A stretch of 30,489 nt of DNA, taken from positions 1 through 30,489 of IMG/VR virus record IMGVR_UViG_3300033153_002955; one strand, written 5' to 3'. The position numbers were made by a program, and so were the translations under genes. The notes under the pieces were generated by a model. That model worked only from the letters and a program-made list of their open reading frames with translations. It made no database searches and was not told the origin of the DNA. Within the stretch, counting starts at the first letter, position 1; every line of letters begins with the position of its first letter. This stretch comes from a virus. Below, piece after piece: positions 5,677 to 13,951 of the stretch.

Positions 5677-5703
5677 AAAAAAAAGGGAACAAATATGCTC
5701 CCT
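5677..5703 (-). terminator. Intrinsic terminator after the major capsid gene
   Basis: Minus strand AGGGAGCA, TATT loop, TGTTCCCT (8-bp stem with one G-U), eight T. It lies 20 nt after the capsid stop and probably ends the head transcript. Confidence 0.9.
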
Positions 5704-5723
5704 TAATTTTATAACACCTATTA

Positions 5724-6938
5724 TTATGGTGTTTCCAAAGCAGTTTTCGCAGTTGAAAAAGTTCCCTGAACAATCGCATTTGGCAAATAATTTGTCAAAG
5801 CCACTCGCTCTTGAACTCTTACAGTTACAAAACCATCTCTGAAATTCGTTGAATCATCTCTGCTAAATTCAACTGATAAATTTTCACGAATCCAAAGTTG
5901 GGTTGCTTGTGCAAGATTTCCAACTAAGAATTTTCCTGATGTCACCGCAGTATTCGTTGTTACGGGAATCCCTAAGATCGTTGGTTGTAATCCGCTGAAG
6001 ATTTGTTGTCTTAAATACTCATTCGCAGTTGATTTAAGCAAGATAATCTTGTGTAAATCTGTTGGATTTAAGATGATTGAATCGCCTTGATAATTTAATA
6101 ACGATAATTGATTACAAGCCGCAACTAAAACATCATATTCATTCGCTCCTTCAACTGATTGGTAGAATGCACCTCCTGATGTTGTATCGAATGCAGTTCC
6201 ATCTGTAAATAGTCCATCAAGATTTGGAGATGATCCATCACCATTTAAGATTTCATTATCTTCAATTGATAAGATTTTACCGGGAACTCGTGCAGATAGA
6301 TAGCCTGATAACTGCGGAGTGTCAGCCAACATTTCTTCGGTAATCCGCATAAACGTTCCGATCTTCTCAACGTTTACAGATGTAGCAGTAATATCAAAAT
6401 CAGATTGCCCTAATGTAGTACCCTGAGCAATTGCAGAACCTCCATCATCATAAGCAGACTCTTTCGGATATCGAATCGTTTGCGAATCAGTTGATCCGTT
6501 TGGAATCAATTGTCTGATGTGGGTTGGTCTTGTAGGATCAAATTTAATTGTCGGTAAAACTGTTTCCTGCGCAACGACTCCGGTGTAGGTATTAGCCATT
6601 GTCATATCACCTGCCTTGATTTCAAAACGACTTGCGTTTGAATTACCTTTTACGATTGAATCAATAGCACCACTTTTTAAAGCTTCATCTAAAGAACCTT
6701 TAAATGTTGTAGGTTGGTTTGAAGAATATTTTTTGTTTGCCATTTCGATAGCATCCATTCTGTCATTTGCTGACTTGTTTTTTGCAACAAATTCTTCAGT
6801 CAAATTTTTGATTTCACTTTTTAAAGAAGATTCGATTTCTCCTTTTACGTTTTCTTGCGATTGGTTGAATGCCTTTTCAATTTTTGCATCAACAATATTT
6901 CCAATCTGATCAAGTTGTTGTTTAACTTCCTCGTTCAT
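5724..6938 (-). CDS. Major capsid protein, HK97 family
   Basis: The 404-residue protein has an N-terminal charged helical region (about residues 1-75, scaffold-like delta domain, e.g. EIESSLKSEIKNLTEEF) and then a capsid domain. Family features include TIRYPKESAYDDGG, VEKIGTFMRITEEMLADTP, then LSIEDNEILNGDGSSPNLDG (the conserved helix and loop of HK97-fold capsids) and the C-terminal DGFVTVRVQERVALTNYLPN. The delta domain is expected to be removed by the prohead protease encoded just upstream, leaving a mature shell protein of roughly 300 residues. The length is normal. The gene ends the head operon, with a strong terminator behind it. Confidence 0.95.
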   Translation of the reverse strand: MNEEVKQQLDQIGNIVDAKIEKAFNQSQENVKGEIESSLKSEIKNLTEEFVAKNKSANDRMDAIEMANKKYSSNQPTTFKGSLDEALKSGAIDSIVKGNSNASRFEIKAGDMTMANTYTGVVAQETVLPTIKFDPTRPTHIRQLIPNGSTDSQTIRYPKESAYDDGGSAIAQGTTLGQSDFDITATSVNVEKIGTFMRITEEMLADTPQLSGYLSARVPGKILSIEDNEILNGDGSSPNLDGLFTDGTAFDTTSGGAFYQSVEGANEYDVLVAACNQLSLLNYQGDSIILNPTDLHKIILLKSTANEYLRQQIFSGLQPTILGIPVTTNTAVTSGKFLVGNLAQATQLWIRENLSVEFSRDDSTNFRDGFVTVRVQERVALTNYLPNAIVQGTFSTAKTALETP

Positions 6939-6943
6939 TTTTT

Positions 6944-7189
6944 TTATTTTAAAGTATTTAACAAATATTTATATATCTCACTTGTATCATCTTTTTTCGT
7001 TATCGGCTTTGTGGATTCCTCCGGCAAAGTGATCAAATCGGAAACCGATGATTTCAATTTTAATAATTCACTTTCAATTGCGTATCCAAGTTCATCTGAT
7101 ATTTCGCCCTTCCTAACAACTTTAGATAGGTTATCAAATCTTTTTAGAAACAAATCTTTATCAATGTTGCCCTTAACGTTCATTATCAT
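6944..7189 (-). CDS. 81-residue protein resembling the C-terminal part of Bacteroidota prohead proteases
   Basis: The frame starts at 7189 (MIMNVKGNIDKDLFLKRFDN), 8 nt after the stop of the protease gene. It is helical and charged (NLSKVVRKGEISDELGYAIE, SELLKLKSSVSDLI). From memory, prohead proteases of related phages end in a similar helical stretch after the protease core. Reading upstream in the +1 frame relative to the protease gives open codons (KNTNDQAMIMNV) joining the two. It may therefore be a detached C-terminal piece, a separate scaffold protein, or the product of a +1 frameshift. Confidence 0.5.
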   Translation of the reverse strand: MIMNVKGNIDKDLFLKRFDNLSKVVRKGEISDELGYAIESELLKLKSSVSDLITLPEESTKPITKKDDTSEIYKYLLNTLK

Positions 7190-7196
7190 CGCTTGA

Positions 7197-7562
7197 TCAT
7201 TTGTGTTCTTTTTGTATTGGCAAAATACCTACCGAATTTTCGGTAATCACTCCTGCTTTCATTAACTCAATAACATCTTTGCCAAGTTGCGTTTTTGGAA
7301 TTGATGCCTCAAAAACTAAACCTTTTTCATCTTCGTACAAATTAAACGGTTTTCCCAAAGGCTTAGTCATATCGTGCTGATACAAATATTTAACCCGATG
7401 ACCATTTTCTTTAATGGTCTTTGTGTATGCACCTCTACGAATTACATCGCCATCAGAATCAATGTTTCCAAAGATTGAACCATATCCCTTAACGACTCCG
7501 GATTTCTCATCCGCATCTATTAAATCACCTAATGGTGACGATTTAAACAACATTGTATTCAT
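7197..7562 (-). CDS. Prohead protease (HK97 gp4 / U35 family), short
   Basis: The 121-residue protein contains VVKGYGSIFGNIDSDGDVIR and GAYTKTIKENGHRVKYLYQHD at about residues 23-65, with the conserved His in YQHD, and ENSVG near residue 108 supplying the conserved Ser. This is the core of the HK97-type prohead protease, which cleaves the capsid delta domain. It stops soon after the Ser motif (ILPIQKEHK), 40 or more residues shorter than usual, lacking the segment that normally follows. The neighbouring 81-residue gene may supply it. The ATG lies 4 nt after a TATCTTTG box, so a leaderless transcript may begin here. Confidence 0.8.
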   Translation of the reverse strand: MNTMLFKSSPLGDLIDADEKSGVVKGYGSIFGNIDSDGDVIRRGAYTKTIKENGHRVKYLYQHDMTKPLGKPFNLYEDEKGLVFEASIPKTQLGKDVIELMKAGVITENSVGILPIQKEHK

Positions 7563-7566
7563 ATTG

Positions 7567-7574
7567 CAAAGATA
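7567..7574 (-). promoter_or_regulatory. Leaderless promoter (TATCTTTG, 4 nt before ATG)
   Basis: Minus strand TATCTTTG, then CAAT, then ATG 7562 of the protease gene. No clear -33 element at the usual distance. Support comes from the identical spacing at three other genes. Confidence 0.5.
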
Positions 7575-7585
7575 TTAAATTCTGA

Positions 7586-7867
7586 TTAAGGGATTATTTT
7601 GGACATATATATCAGCACAGATGGTATTGTGATAAAAATCATATCTAAAAATACGTTCAATAATGGTTTCTGAACACCATTCAAATCAATCATCGCAGAT
7701 TCTATAATTTGTTTTATGAATGAAAAAAATAAGATCATCAAAACACCTTTAAATCCGTATAAATTGACAATAAAAAACGAAATGATTGTTGAGTAAAAAA
7801 AAGATAACAAAACATCTTTAGAAATCGATTTTACTATTTTTTTAGATTTATTAATGAAATCAAACAT
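7586..7867 (-). CDS. Membrane protein with about three TM segments, in the head operon
   Basis: The 93-residue protein has a short amphipathic basic start (MFDFINKSKKIVKSISKD) and three hydrophobic segments: about 19-36 (VLLSFFYSTIISFFIVNL), 40-55 (GVLMILFFSFIKQI) and 68-88 (LLNVFLDMIFITIPSVLIYM). It sits between the minor head protein and the protease, an unusual place for a membrane protein. A holin or a superinfection-exclusion function are both possible; the sequence does not decide. Confidence 0.6.
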   Translation of the reverse strand: MFDFINKSKKIVKSISKDVLLSFFYSTIISFFIVNLYGFKGVLMILFFSFIKQIIESAMIDLNGVQKPLLNVFLDMIFITIPSVLIYMSKIIP

Positions 7868-7877
7868 ATTTAAAATA

Positions 7878-8651
7878 TTAAAGTTCTTCTTTATGTATTG
7901 GAATAATTCTACATCTGCAATTTATATTATTAGAAGCTTTTGCACCTCCACCGGGAAACATTAAATCTTCGCCTCCCACATTAAATTTTGAATTCCAATC
8001 TGCAGTTTCTTTGTTTGCATCATCGTGTGCATCTCTTGTCCTATCATCCCTTGTTGCAATCCATTCTTTAATCAAATTTTCTGCTCCATACATATCAGCA
8101 TTTGTTTTCCAAATAGCATAATTTGAAGCGTTAATTGATTCTGTTCTGACCACTCTTCTTGCTTGATAATCAGCATAACCGCTGAATTTGGATTGCAAAA
8201 TACGACCTGCTTGCCTTTCGTTTAATGCTTGAAATTCTTTATCTCTCATTAATCTTTTCAAAGTTGTTTCAAGTTGTTTTTTTGCTGAACCTTGAACCAA
8301 TCCACCCTTCACTTCAGAAACCTTTAATCCTACATTTTGAAAATTTGCTCTCCAAATGTCATCGTAACCACTAACATTATAAGCGTTTGGAAATGCGTTT
8401 TGAAATCTGTTAACACTAAATTTTGCAAATCTCATTCCAATTTTTTCGTACAAAGTTCTGTACAACTCTTGAATGTCTTTAAGCAGGAATTGATTCAAAT
8501 CTATTTTAGTTTTTCCGGATGCTAAGAAAACCGATATTGACAAATTATAGTTTTCAATATACCATCTCCGCCATCTTGATATTTCTGATTTTTCGCCCTT
8601 ATTAAGCTGATCATCAAAATCATCATAATAACTATCCTTGTTTTTAATCAT
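7878..8651 (-). CDS. Minor head protein, Mu gpF-like
   Basis: The 257-residue protein carries the C-terminal signature of the phage Mu protein F-like / SPP1 gp7 family: RRVVRTESINASNYAIWKT at about 164-182, then EWIATRDDRTRDAHDDAN, then GGEDLMFPGGG and NNINCRCRIIPI. These proteins bind the portal, enter the procapsid in few copies and help DNA ejection. It overlaps the portal gene by 8 nt, the usual order in HK97-like head operons. Length is typical. Confidence 0.9.
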   Translation of the reverse strand: MIKNKDSYYDDFDDQLNKGEKSEISRWRRWYIENYNLSISVFLASGKTKIDLNQFLLKDIQELYRTLYEKIGMRFAKFSVNRFQNAFPNAYNVSGYDDIWRANFQNVGLKVSEVKGGLVQGSAKKQLETTLKRLMRDKEFQALNERQAGRILQSKFSGYADYQARRVVRTESINASNYAIWKTNADMYGAENLIKEWIATRDDRTRDAHDDANKETADWNSKFNVGGEDLMFPGGGAKASNNINCRCRIIPIHKEEL

Positions 8652-10671
8652 CCTTGTTTGCGATTCGTTTTGCCCAAGAAACCATTGCTTTGCCTCCCCA
8701 AAGATTATAAGCTACATAACCTTTATCCCTCCAAGGTTCATCTTTAAATTTAGGATCAATCTTTGCGTTTTCTTCGTGTCTTGCTAAAAATGAATTAATG
8801 CGTTTAACAGTATCTAAGGAAATTGACTCTCGATTTGCGAGTTGATTTGCTCTCTTCCATCCGACTTCTGTTCCTCCACGAACAACATCACGACCATATT
8901 TCTCACGCCATTCTAACATTCGTTTTGCGTTATTGGTTGCACCTTGCGGATAATCGTTATATGATTCAGCTTTTGTTTCTTTCTTGGATGACATTGGATG
9001 ACCGCTCGGCAATAAATCTGTATCGTGTTTGCCCGATCTAAACTTTCCGTTTCTCAAAGCAAATAAAAATGAATTTACTCTTGCCATCGCCCATTGCTCA
9101 GGAGATGATACATTTGGTCTTACTGATGATGGATTAGTTCTGTACGCTCCAATACCACGAACATAAACATCAGATAAAACTCCCGGTGTTGTTCTTTTGG
9201 ACTTTACATCTCCGACCTCATCATTATGTTCATCTGCTTTTTTCTTCAGAGCAACTTTAACTTTATCCGAAACTTTTGCTTTTTCTTCTTGCTTTATAAT
9301 TGAAGCAAAATCATAATTTAAGTTAGTTGGTTGCGGAATCTCAACTTCATTGGATAACGGAATCAAATTTGCAGGAATGTAATATTGATCCATTTGCTCA
9401 TTTTCTTCATCAACTCCAAATGACATCGCTGATCTCTTTTCGTTTGGTGTTATCCACCAAGCCTTGCTCATCTGATCAACCACTTTGCCCATTTCCTCTT
9501 GGAGTTCCGGAATGACTGTGAAATCAAAATCTAAATATAAATTGTTCCCAAATTGCGGAATCAACCAACGATTCAATTCATCACGAATTTTTAGCATCTC
9601 AGGTATAACTGCATTTTGATAAAGCGATTTTTTCGCCTCCTTCATATTGTTATAAGTCGATGTATCTGTATTGTTAAGCAGTTGCACCGGAACATTGTAA
9701 ATGTTACATAAATCTTTTATTGATGCATTGTATTGCTCCAACAATGATAAATCTGAAGCATTCAAACCGAAATTAATCCAAGACAATTTTTTGGAAGATA
9801 AAACAACATCTCCTGCATTATTTGAACCTTGATATTGTTGTCTGAATTTCTCTTTTAATTGCTTTGCTTGAACTTCGTTAATATCGCCTTCGTCTGACAT
9901 TAAAACCCCTCTTGCAGTTTGGTTCTGCAAATATCTGACTCCCGTTGTCAATGCTTCATTGTTTGCATCTAATGATCTTAACCCTGCCTTCAATGGACTC
10001 ATTCCGTAAAGGTGCGATCCCGTACCATCATAATAGGGATTGAAATCTTTTATGTGACAAATTTCATCAGCATTAATTCTTATTGTTCCATTATATTCTA
10101 ATGTGTATTCTTTTATCGGGTTAAATATACCACCCGAAACAATTTCCATTGACTGCGATGGCAAAATATACAACTCCTTATATTTTCCTGCATTTGATCC
10201 CGACTCCGGTGATATTCCCCAAATGTATCTGTTCCCGGTTAAATTACCATAAGCAATAATTTCAGATAGCCAAGTATTATATGATTGTGCAGGATTTGGT
10301 CTTTCTAATAATTCGTGTAATTCTGTATGCTCTAACTCGATCATTGAATTTTTCTGAATCAATTTTGCATTGTGAATTGCTTGTGGATTAAAATCACCCG
10401 ATGTTAATGCTTTATATCTTTTAAGATCATTTTGACTGCCGATTTCATAAATTTGAAAAGGAATAGTAGTTGATGCCTTCGTGATTAAATTTATGATTGA
10501 ATAAATCGTTGAGTTATATCTGTAACCTTTGTTAATGTAAGTATCATCATTCTCAGGATTCCAAACAATTGTATCTCCTAAGTAATTATAAATCGCTCTG
10601 TTAAACGCTTCATTTGTTTTTTGTGAGTTTTTGTTCAATATACCTTTGAATCTGTCTAAAAGTGATGCCAT
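8644..10671 (-). CDS. Portal protein with a fused C-terminal domain
   Basis: Residues 1 to about 440 are a HK97-type portal: SIINLITKASTTIPFQIYEI at the start, LHELLERPNPAQSYNTWLSE, then MSPLKAGLRSLDANNEALTT, and NVPVQLLNNTDTSTYNNMKE, which is characteristic. The portal forms the twelve-subunit DNA channel. From about residue 450 to 675 there is an extra part starting with a charged linker (KVKVALKKKADEHNDEV). It then has RGIGAYRTNPSSVRPNVSSP, EQWAMARVNSFLFALRNGKF and KDEPWRDKGYVAYNLWGGKA, which I know as a stand-alone conserved phage/bacterial structural domain of unknown function. At 675 residues the protein is well above the 400-500 usual for portals. A Shine-Dalgarno-like AAGGAG, rare in this genome, precedes the start. 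Confidence 0.9.
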   Translation of the reverse strand: MASLLDRFKGILNKNSQKTNEAFNRAIYNYLGDTIVWNPENDDTYINKGYRYNSTIYSIINLITKASTTIPFQIYEIGSQNDLKRYKALTSGDFNPQAIHNAKLIQKNSMIELEHTELHELLERPNPAQSYNTWLSEIIAYGNLTGNRYIWGISPESGSNAGKYKELYILPSQSMEIVSGGIFNPIKEYTLEYNGTIRINADEICHIKDFNPYYDGTGSHLYGMSPLKAGLRSLDANNEALTTGVRYLQNQTARGVLMSDEGDINEVQAKQLKEKFRQQYQGSNNAGDVVLSSKKLSWINFGLNASDLSLLEQYNASIKDLCNIYNVPVQLLNNTDTSTYNNMKEAKKSLYQNAVIPEMLKIRDELNRWLIPQFGNNLYLDFDFTVIPELQEEMGKVVDQMSKAWWITPNEKRSAMSFGVDEENEQMDQYYIPANLIPLSNEVEIPQPTNLNYDFASIIKQEEKAKVSDKVKVALKKKADEHNDEVGDVKSKRTTPGVLSDVYVRGIGAYRTNPSSVRPNVSSPEQWAMARVNSFLFALRNGKFRSGKHDTDLLPSGHPMSSKKETKAESYNDYPQGATNNAKRMLEWREKYGRDVVRGGTEVGWKRANQLANRESISLDTVKRINSFLARHEENAKIDPKFKDEPWRDKGYVAYNLWGGKAMVSWAKRIANKDD

Positions 10672-10699
10672 TTCTCCTTATTATATATTTACAAAGATA
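10672..10699 (-). promoter_or_regulatory. Promoter and Shine-Dalgarno site for the portal gene
   Basis: Minus strand TATCTTTG (10692-10699) lies in the gap after the terminase gene, followed by an A/T leader of about 20 nt and AAGGAGAAATG. AAGGAG is the clearest Shine-Dalgarno sequence in the window and fixes the start at 10671. Confidence 0.6.
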
Positions 10700-10703
10700 T
10701 TAA

Positions 10704-11867
10704 TTAAACAACAAAGAAATTATTTCGTTTTGAATAGTGAGAATACACTCCATACCTAATTGAATCCATCAAATGATTAAACCGATCAATTGGTTTATTT
10801 ATAATTGTGCCATCCTTTAACTCTGTCCAATAATACGACTGATATTCCTTCATTAGATTTTTGCTTTCTTTTGAAACGTAAACATCAAATTCTTTTAAAA
10901 ACGATATCCCTGCATTAATTGAACCCGAACCTTTAACCGCTCCCTTAATGATTAATCCCAATCTTTTCAACTCTTCAATTGATTTAGGTTCTGCTGAATC
11001 GCCATAAAATAATAAATCATCATATCCTTCAGATTCAAAGTATTTAAAAAGATCGCCATTTGTCATCCCCTTTTTATATAGTAATTCGTGAATGTATATT
11101 TTATCATTTACTTTCTTAATTAAAGTTGCTCCTGCCTCATCATTTGAATAGCCAAAATCCAATCCAATAATCGCTTGGTCGTCCATATCAGGAAAATCAA
11201 CATAAGGGATAAAGTTCCAATTTGTAAAAATCTGTCTTGCTGAAAAAACCGCTTTTTGCCCTTCACCATAAACCCTCCAATAATCGGGATCACGTTCACG
11301 CATTCTTTCAATCTCGAATATCAATTCAGAAGATAAAAATTTGTTATCCTTATAAGTCGTTATCCAAGTATCGCAGTCATCTCTTGGGATTACCTCATCA
11401 TACAACCAATGCACCGGATCTGATGGATTAAAATCAATAATTATAGAATCCGTTGTCCTCATATTGATTTGTCTAAAATCTTCAATCGTTAATTCATTTG
11501 CCTCATTTAAAAAAGCAATGTTCCTTTTTCTTCCACGAATCTTCTGTGGTTCATCAACTGACAAAAACTCCAATAAATGATTTTTGAATCTAAATGTATT
11601 TTCTGCTTTGTTATGGATGCCTTGATAATACATTCCAAGATGTTCCAATATCTGAATGATATCTCTTTGAACTGATCCCTTTAATGCAGGAAGCGTTTTC
11701 CTAATGATGGATATGGTCAATGGTTTTTCTGATGATCTCAAAAGATAACAGATGTATTGACAAATTGCATAGGTCTTGCCCGACCTTGTTCCACCTTGAT
11801 GAACTCTGAACCTTTTTTTGGAATTTAAGAGATGCTCAAATTGAATATTGCAATCAACTGTTATCAT
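10704..11867 (-). CDS. terL: Large terminase subunit (TerL)
   Basis: The 387-residue protein has an N-terminal ATPase with Walker A GGTRSGKT (residues 25-32) and Walker B in RKRNIAFLNEANEL (about 115-128). The RNase H-like nuclease half shows its three acidic elements: IIGLDFGYSNDEA, LLFYGDSAEPKSI and NHLMDSIRYGVYSH. This matches the PBSX/Sf6-type large terminases that pump DNA into the prohead and cut concatemers. The length is complete though compact. The gene overlaps the small subunit by 14 nt. A headful type would agree with the circular permutation suggested by the window ends, but I cannot establish packaging mode from the sequence. Confidence 0.95.
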   Translation of the reverse strand: MITVDCNIQFEHLLNSKKRFRVHQGGTRSGKTYAICQYICYLLRSSEKPLTISIIRKTLPALKGSVQRDIIQILEHLGMYYQGIHNKAENTFRFKNHLLEFLSVDEPQKIRGRKRNIAFLNEANELTIEDFRQINMRTTDSIIIDFNPSDPVHWLYDEVIPRDDCDTWITTYKDNKFLSSELIFEIERMRERDPDYWRVYGEGQKAVFSARQIFTNWNFIPYVDFPDMDDQAIIGLDFGYSNDEAGATLIKKVNDKIYIHELLYKKGMTNGDLFKYFESEGYDDLLFYGDSAEPKSIEELKRLGLIIKGAVKGSGSINAGISFLKEFDVYVSKESKNLMKEYQSYYWTELKDGTIINKPIDRFNHLMDSIRYGVYSHYSKRNNFFVV

Positions 11868-12216
11868 CCTTATTGATTCGCCATTGAACTATTTCGTTTT
11901 CTAATTTACCGGAATGATCAATTTCTTGCCTTTCAATATATCCTCTCTTTTTCCCTTTTGTTTTTAATAGAAATATTGTCGCAGTTGTATTGCCTTCTTG
12001 TATTTGTTTATGCAATTGAGATTCAGCAAAATCTAAAGTAATATTATCAATTTGATCAACTTCACTTTTATATATCGGATCGGTTTTCATCCATTGATAA
12101 TGCGTATCACGATGAATCCCGGCAATCTTTGAAGCAGTTGTTACAACCCCCAATGATTTTTCCAAAGCTTTAATCATCGCTTTTTTCTTTGTCGGATTTT
12201 GTCTTTTATTAGCCAT
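11854..12216 (-). CDS. terS: Small terminase subunit (TerS)
   Basis: The 120-residue protein begins with a basic stretch (MANKRQNPTKKKAMI) and a helix-turn-helix (LGVVTTASKIAGIHRDTHYQ, then WMKTDPIY), followed by an oligomerisation helix (ITLDFAESQLHKQIQEGNTT) and FLLKTKGKKRGYIERQ, a strongly conserved TerS ending. It recognises the packaging site and recruits TerL, with which it overlaps by 14 nt. A -7 box lies 4 nt before its ATG, so the packaging-head transcript may start here as a leaderless mRNA. Confidence 0.9.
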   Translation of the reverse strand: MANKRQNPTKKKAMIKALEKSLGVVTTASKIAGIHRDTHYQWMKTDPIYKSEVDQIDNITLDFAESQLHKQIQEGNTTATIFLLKTKGKKRGYIERQEIDHSGKLENEIVQWRINKDDNS

Positions 12217-12220
12217 ATCG

Positions 12221-12228
12221 CAAAATTA
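12221..12228 (-). promoter_or_regulatory. Leaderless promoter (TAATTTTG, 4 nt before ATG)
   Basis: Minus strand TAATTTTG, CGAT, ATG 12216 of terS, in the 42-nt gap after the methyltransferase gene. A -33 match is weak. The geometry equals that at 4194, 7567 and 26555. Confidence 0.5.
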
Positions 12229-12258
12229 AGCAAATCAATAATAACGGATTTTAAAATT

Positions 12259-13416
12259 TTATTTGCTGATATAGTCTTTTCCGTTTATTTTGACAATCAA
12301 TGATGGATCAAGTTTTTGCATTCTGTCAATGATAACTTGACAATATTTTGGATCAAGTTCCATTCCGTAACAAATGCGATTTAATTGATGCGAAGCGACC
12401 ATTGTTGAACCCGAACCAAAGAATAAATCTAAAACTAAATTGTTTTTTGTTGTAACGTTTTCAATAGCCATTGCCGACAATTTAACGGGTTTTTGAGTTG
12501 GATGTAAATATTTAGTACCTCCATCCTTACCAATATTCCAAACGCTACCAATCCTTTTCCCTTTTATTTCTGCCCCTCTATTATAAACTAATGCAACTTC
12601 AAAATCTGTTAAAAATGTTTTTTTTAAATCTCCAATACCTCCACCGCCTTTATTCCAAATAATTAAATTTGATAAATTACCGATAGATTTGCAAAATTCA
12701 ATCCATTGTTCTAAAACCTTCCAACTTGTCCAAACAAACACAAATCCTTTTGAAAATAATGGTATATTATTTATCCATTCGGTAAGGAATACATTGTCAT
12801 TTTTTAATACATTAAACTTTTCTGTTTTAGTTCTGAAATTAGATTTATAATTTACTCCATATGGAGGATCGGTGAATACCATATCCGCTTTTTTACCATC
12901 CATCAGCTTTGCAACTTGATCGTAATCTGTTGAATCTCCACAAAGCAAACGATGCTCCCCAATCTCGATTAAATCGCCAAGAACAACATCAACTTGCATT
13001 TCATCGGGTTCTTCGTAGTCATCTTCCTCCGCTTCTAAAACTTCTTCTGTTGGAAATTCAGGTATATCCATCCCCCATTCAACCAATTCTTCCTGATCAT
13101 ATTGATTCGCTAAAATATCCCAATCCCATTCACCGAAACCAACATTGTCTTTTACTATAAATTCCTTCTTCTGTTCTTCACTCCATCCAAAAACTTGTTT
13201 GATTGGAACTTCAAAAATGCCTGATGATTTTAACGCTTTCAATCGCATATTACCACCCAAAACCATCATGTTTTCATCAACGATTAATGGTCTTGCTTCT
13301 AACATTTCCGGAAATGATTTAATCGATTTAATTAGTTTTTTAAACTTAGCATCTTTGATAAAACGTGGATTCTCGTTATTGGGTTTTATGGATGATATGT
13401 TAACCTTTTTTTCCAT
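12259..13416 (-). CDS. ParB-like domain fused to beta-class DNA methyltransferase
   Basis: Residues 1 to about 110 form a ParB/Spo0J N-terminal-like domain: ISSIKPNNENPRF, then RPLIVDENMMVLGGNMRLKA (the GGNxRxxA box) and QKKEFIVKDN. After an acidic linker (EEVLEAEEDDYEEPDE) comes a methyltransferase with ADMVFTDPPYGVNY (motif IV, about 180), HPTQKPVKLS and LDLFFGSGSTMVA (motif I, about 335). The order IV before I marks the beta class (N6_N4_Mtase family); DPPY suggests N6-adenine. This fusion is widespread in phages and prophages just before the terminase genes. It may protect phage DNA from restriction or mark packaging substrates. The specificity cannot be read from the sequence. Confidence 0.9.
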   Translation of the reverse strand: MEKKVNISSIKPNNENPRFIKDAKFKKLIKSIKSFPEMLEARPLIVDENMMVLGGNMRLKALKSSGIFEVPIKQVFGWSEEQKKEFIVKDNVGFGEWDWDILANQYDQEELVEWGMDIPEFPTEEVLEAEEDDYEEPDEMQVDVVLGDLIEIGEHRLLCGDSTDYDQVAKLMDGKKADMVFTDPPYGVNYKSNFRTKTEKFNVLKNDNVFLTEWINNIPLFSKGFVFVWTSWKVLEQWIEFCKSIGNLSNLIIWNKGGGGIGDLKKTFLTDFEVALVYNRGAEIKGKRIGSVWNIGKDGGTKYLHPTQKPVKLSAMAIENVTTKNNLVLDLFFGSGSTMVASHQLNRICYGMELDPKYCQVIIDRMQKLDPSLIVKINGKDYISK

Positions 13417-13540
13417 TTTTATTTTTATTTTCTTCTAACTCTGCTTCTCTAATTAATCTCACAATCTGTTGTTCACGAAATGTAAGTTCTGTAAACCTTC
13501 TATTGTATTGCTCTAATGATATAATGCTTAATGGACTCAT
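13400..13540 (-). CDS. 46-residue helical protein
   Basis: ATG at 13540, TAA at 13400-13402, overlapping the methyltransferase start by 17 nt. The sequence MSPLSIISLEQYNRRF then TELTFREQQIVRLIREAELE resembles one short amphipathic helix followed by a basic Lys/Asn tail (KNKNGKKG). It is packed between two genes with no gap, supporting translation. No function is recognised. Confidence 0.45.
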   Translation of the reverse strand: MSPLSIISLEQYNRRFTELTFREQQIVRLIREAELEENKNKNGKKG

Positions 13541-13541
13541 T

Positions 13542-13712
13542 TTAATTTTTTAAATCTGTGTACCAATGTATGTTAATTCCAAATAAACCAAAAAATATTT
13601 GAATTGTATTTCTTAGATCATTTCTTGGTTCTTCGCATTCTTCAATATCTTCGTTTGTATATACAATTCCGATCATAACCCCGTATAACGGGAAAAAATC
13701 AATTTGAATCAT
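13542..13712 (-). CDS. 56-residue hypothetical protein
   Basis: ATG at 13712 overlaps the stop of the upstream gene (ATGA), and TAA is at 13542-13544. The sequence starts MIQIDFFPLYGVMIGIVYTN, continues with an acidic stretch (EDIEECEEPRNDLRN) and ends in a hydrophobic patch (TIQIFFGLFGINIHWYTDLK). It looks like a small conserved phage protein with alternating strands and one helix. Tight coupling on both sides argues that it is real; function unknown. Confidence 0.55.
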   Translation of the reverse strand: MIQIDFFPLYGVMIGIVYTNEDIEECEEPRNDLRNTIQIFFGLFGINIHWYTDLKN

Positions 13713-13951
13713 TTTTTAAATTTTTTGTAAAGATAAATGTAATAATCCCAAATTTTCTGTTGATATACATTTTCTTTATGAACTATGCCTGACTCGAAAC
13801 CAACTCCGCCCTTAACACAAACTAATTTAAAACCACCTTTAGTTTTTTTTGGATAAACTTTAATCTCAGCAGATAAACACCATAACATTGACTTATAATG
13901 TTCTTCATTTGTGTTTACCTCTTTCCATTGATTTGATCTCATTTTTTTCAT
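13709..13951 (-). CDS. 80-residue hypothetical protein after the primase
   Basis: The protein begins MKKMRSNQWKEVNTNEEHYK and contains CLSAEIKVYPKKTKGGFKLV and the Tyr/Lys-rich end (YYIYLYKKFKK). It is basic, probably soluble and mixed alpha/beta. It shares one base with the primase-helicase stop region and 4 nt with the next gene, so it belongs to the replication operon. I recognise no domain. Confidence 0.6.
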   Translation of the reverse strand: MKKMRSNQWKEVNTNEEHYKSMLWCLSAEIKVYPKKTKGGFKLVCVKGGVGFESGIVHKENVYQQKIWDYYIYLYKKFKK

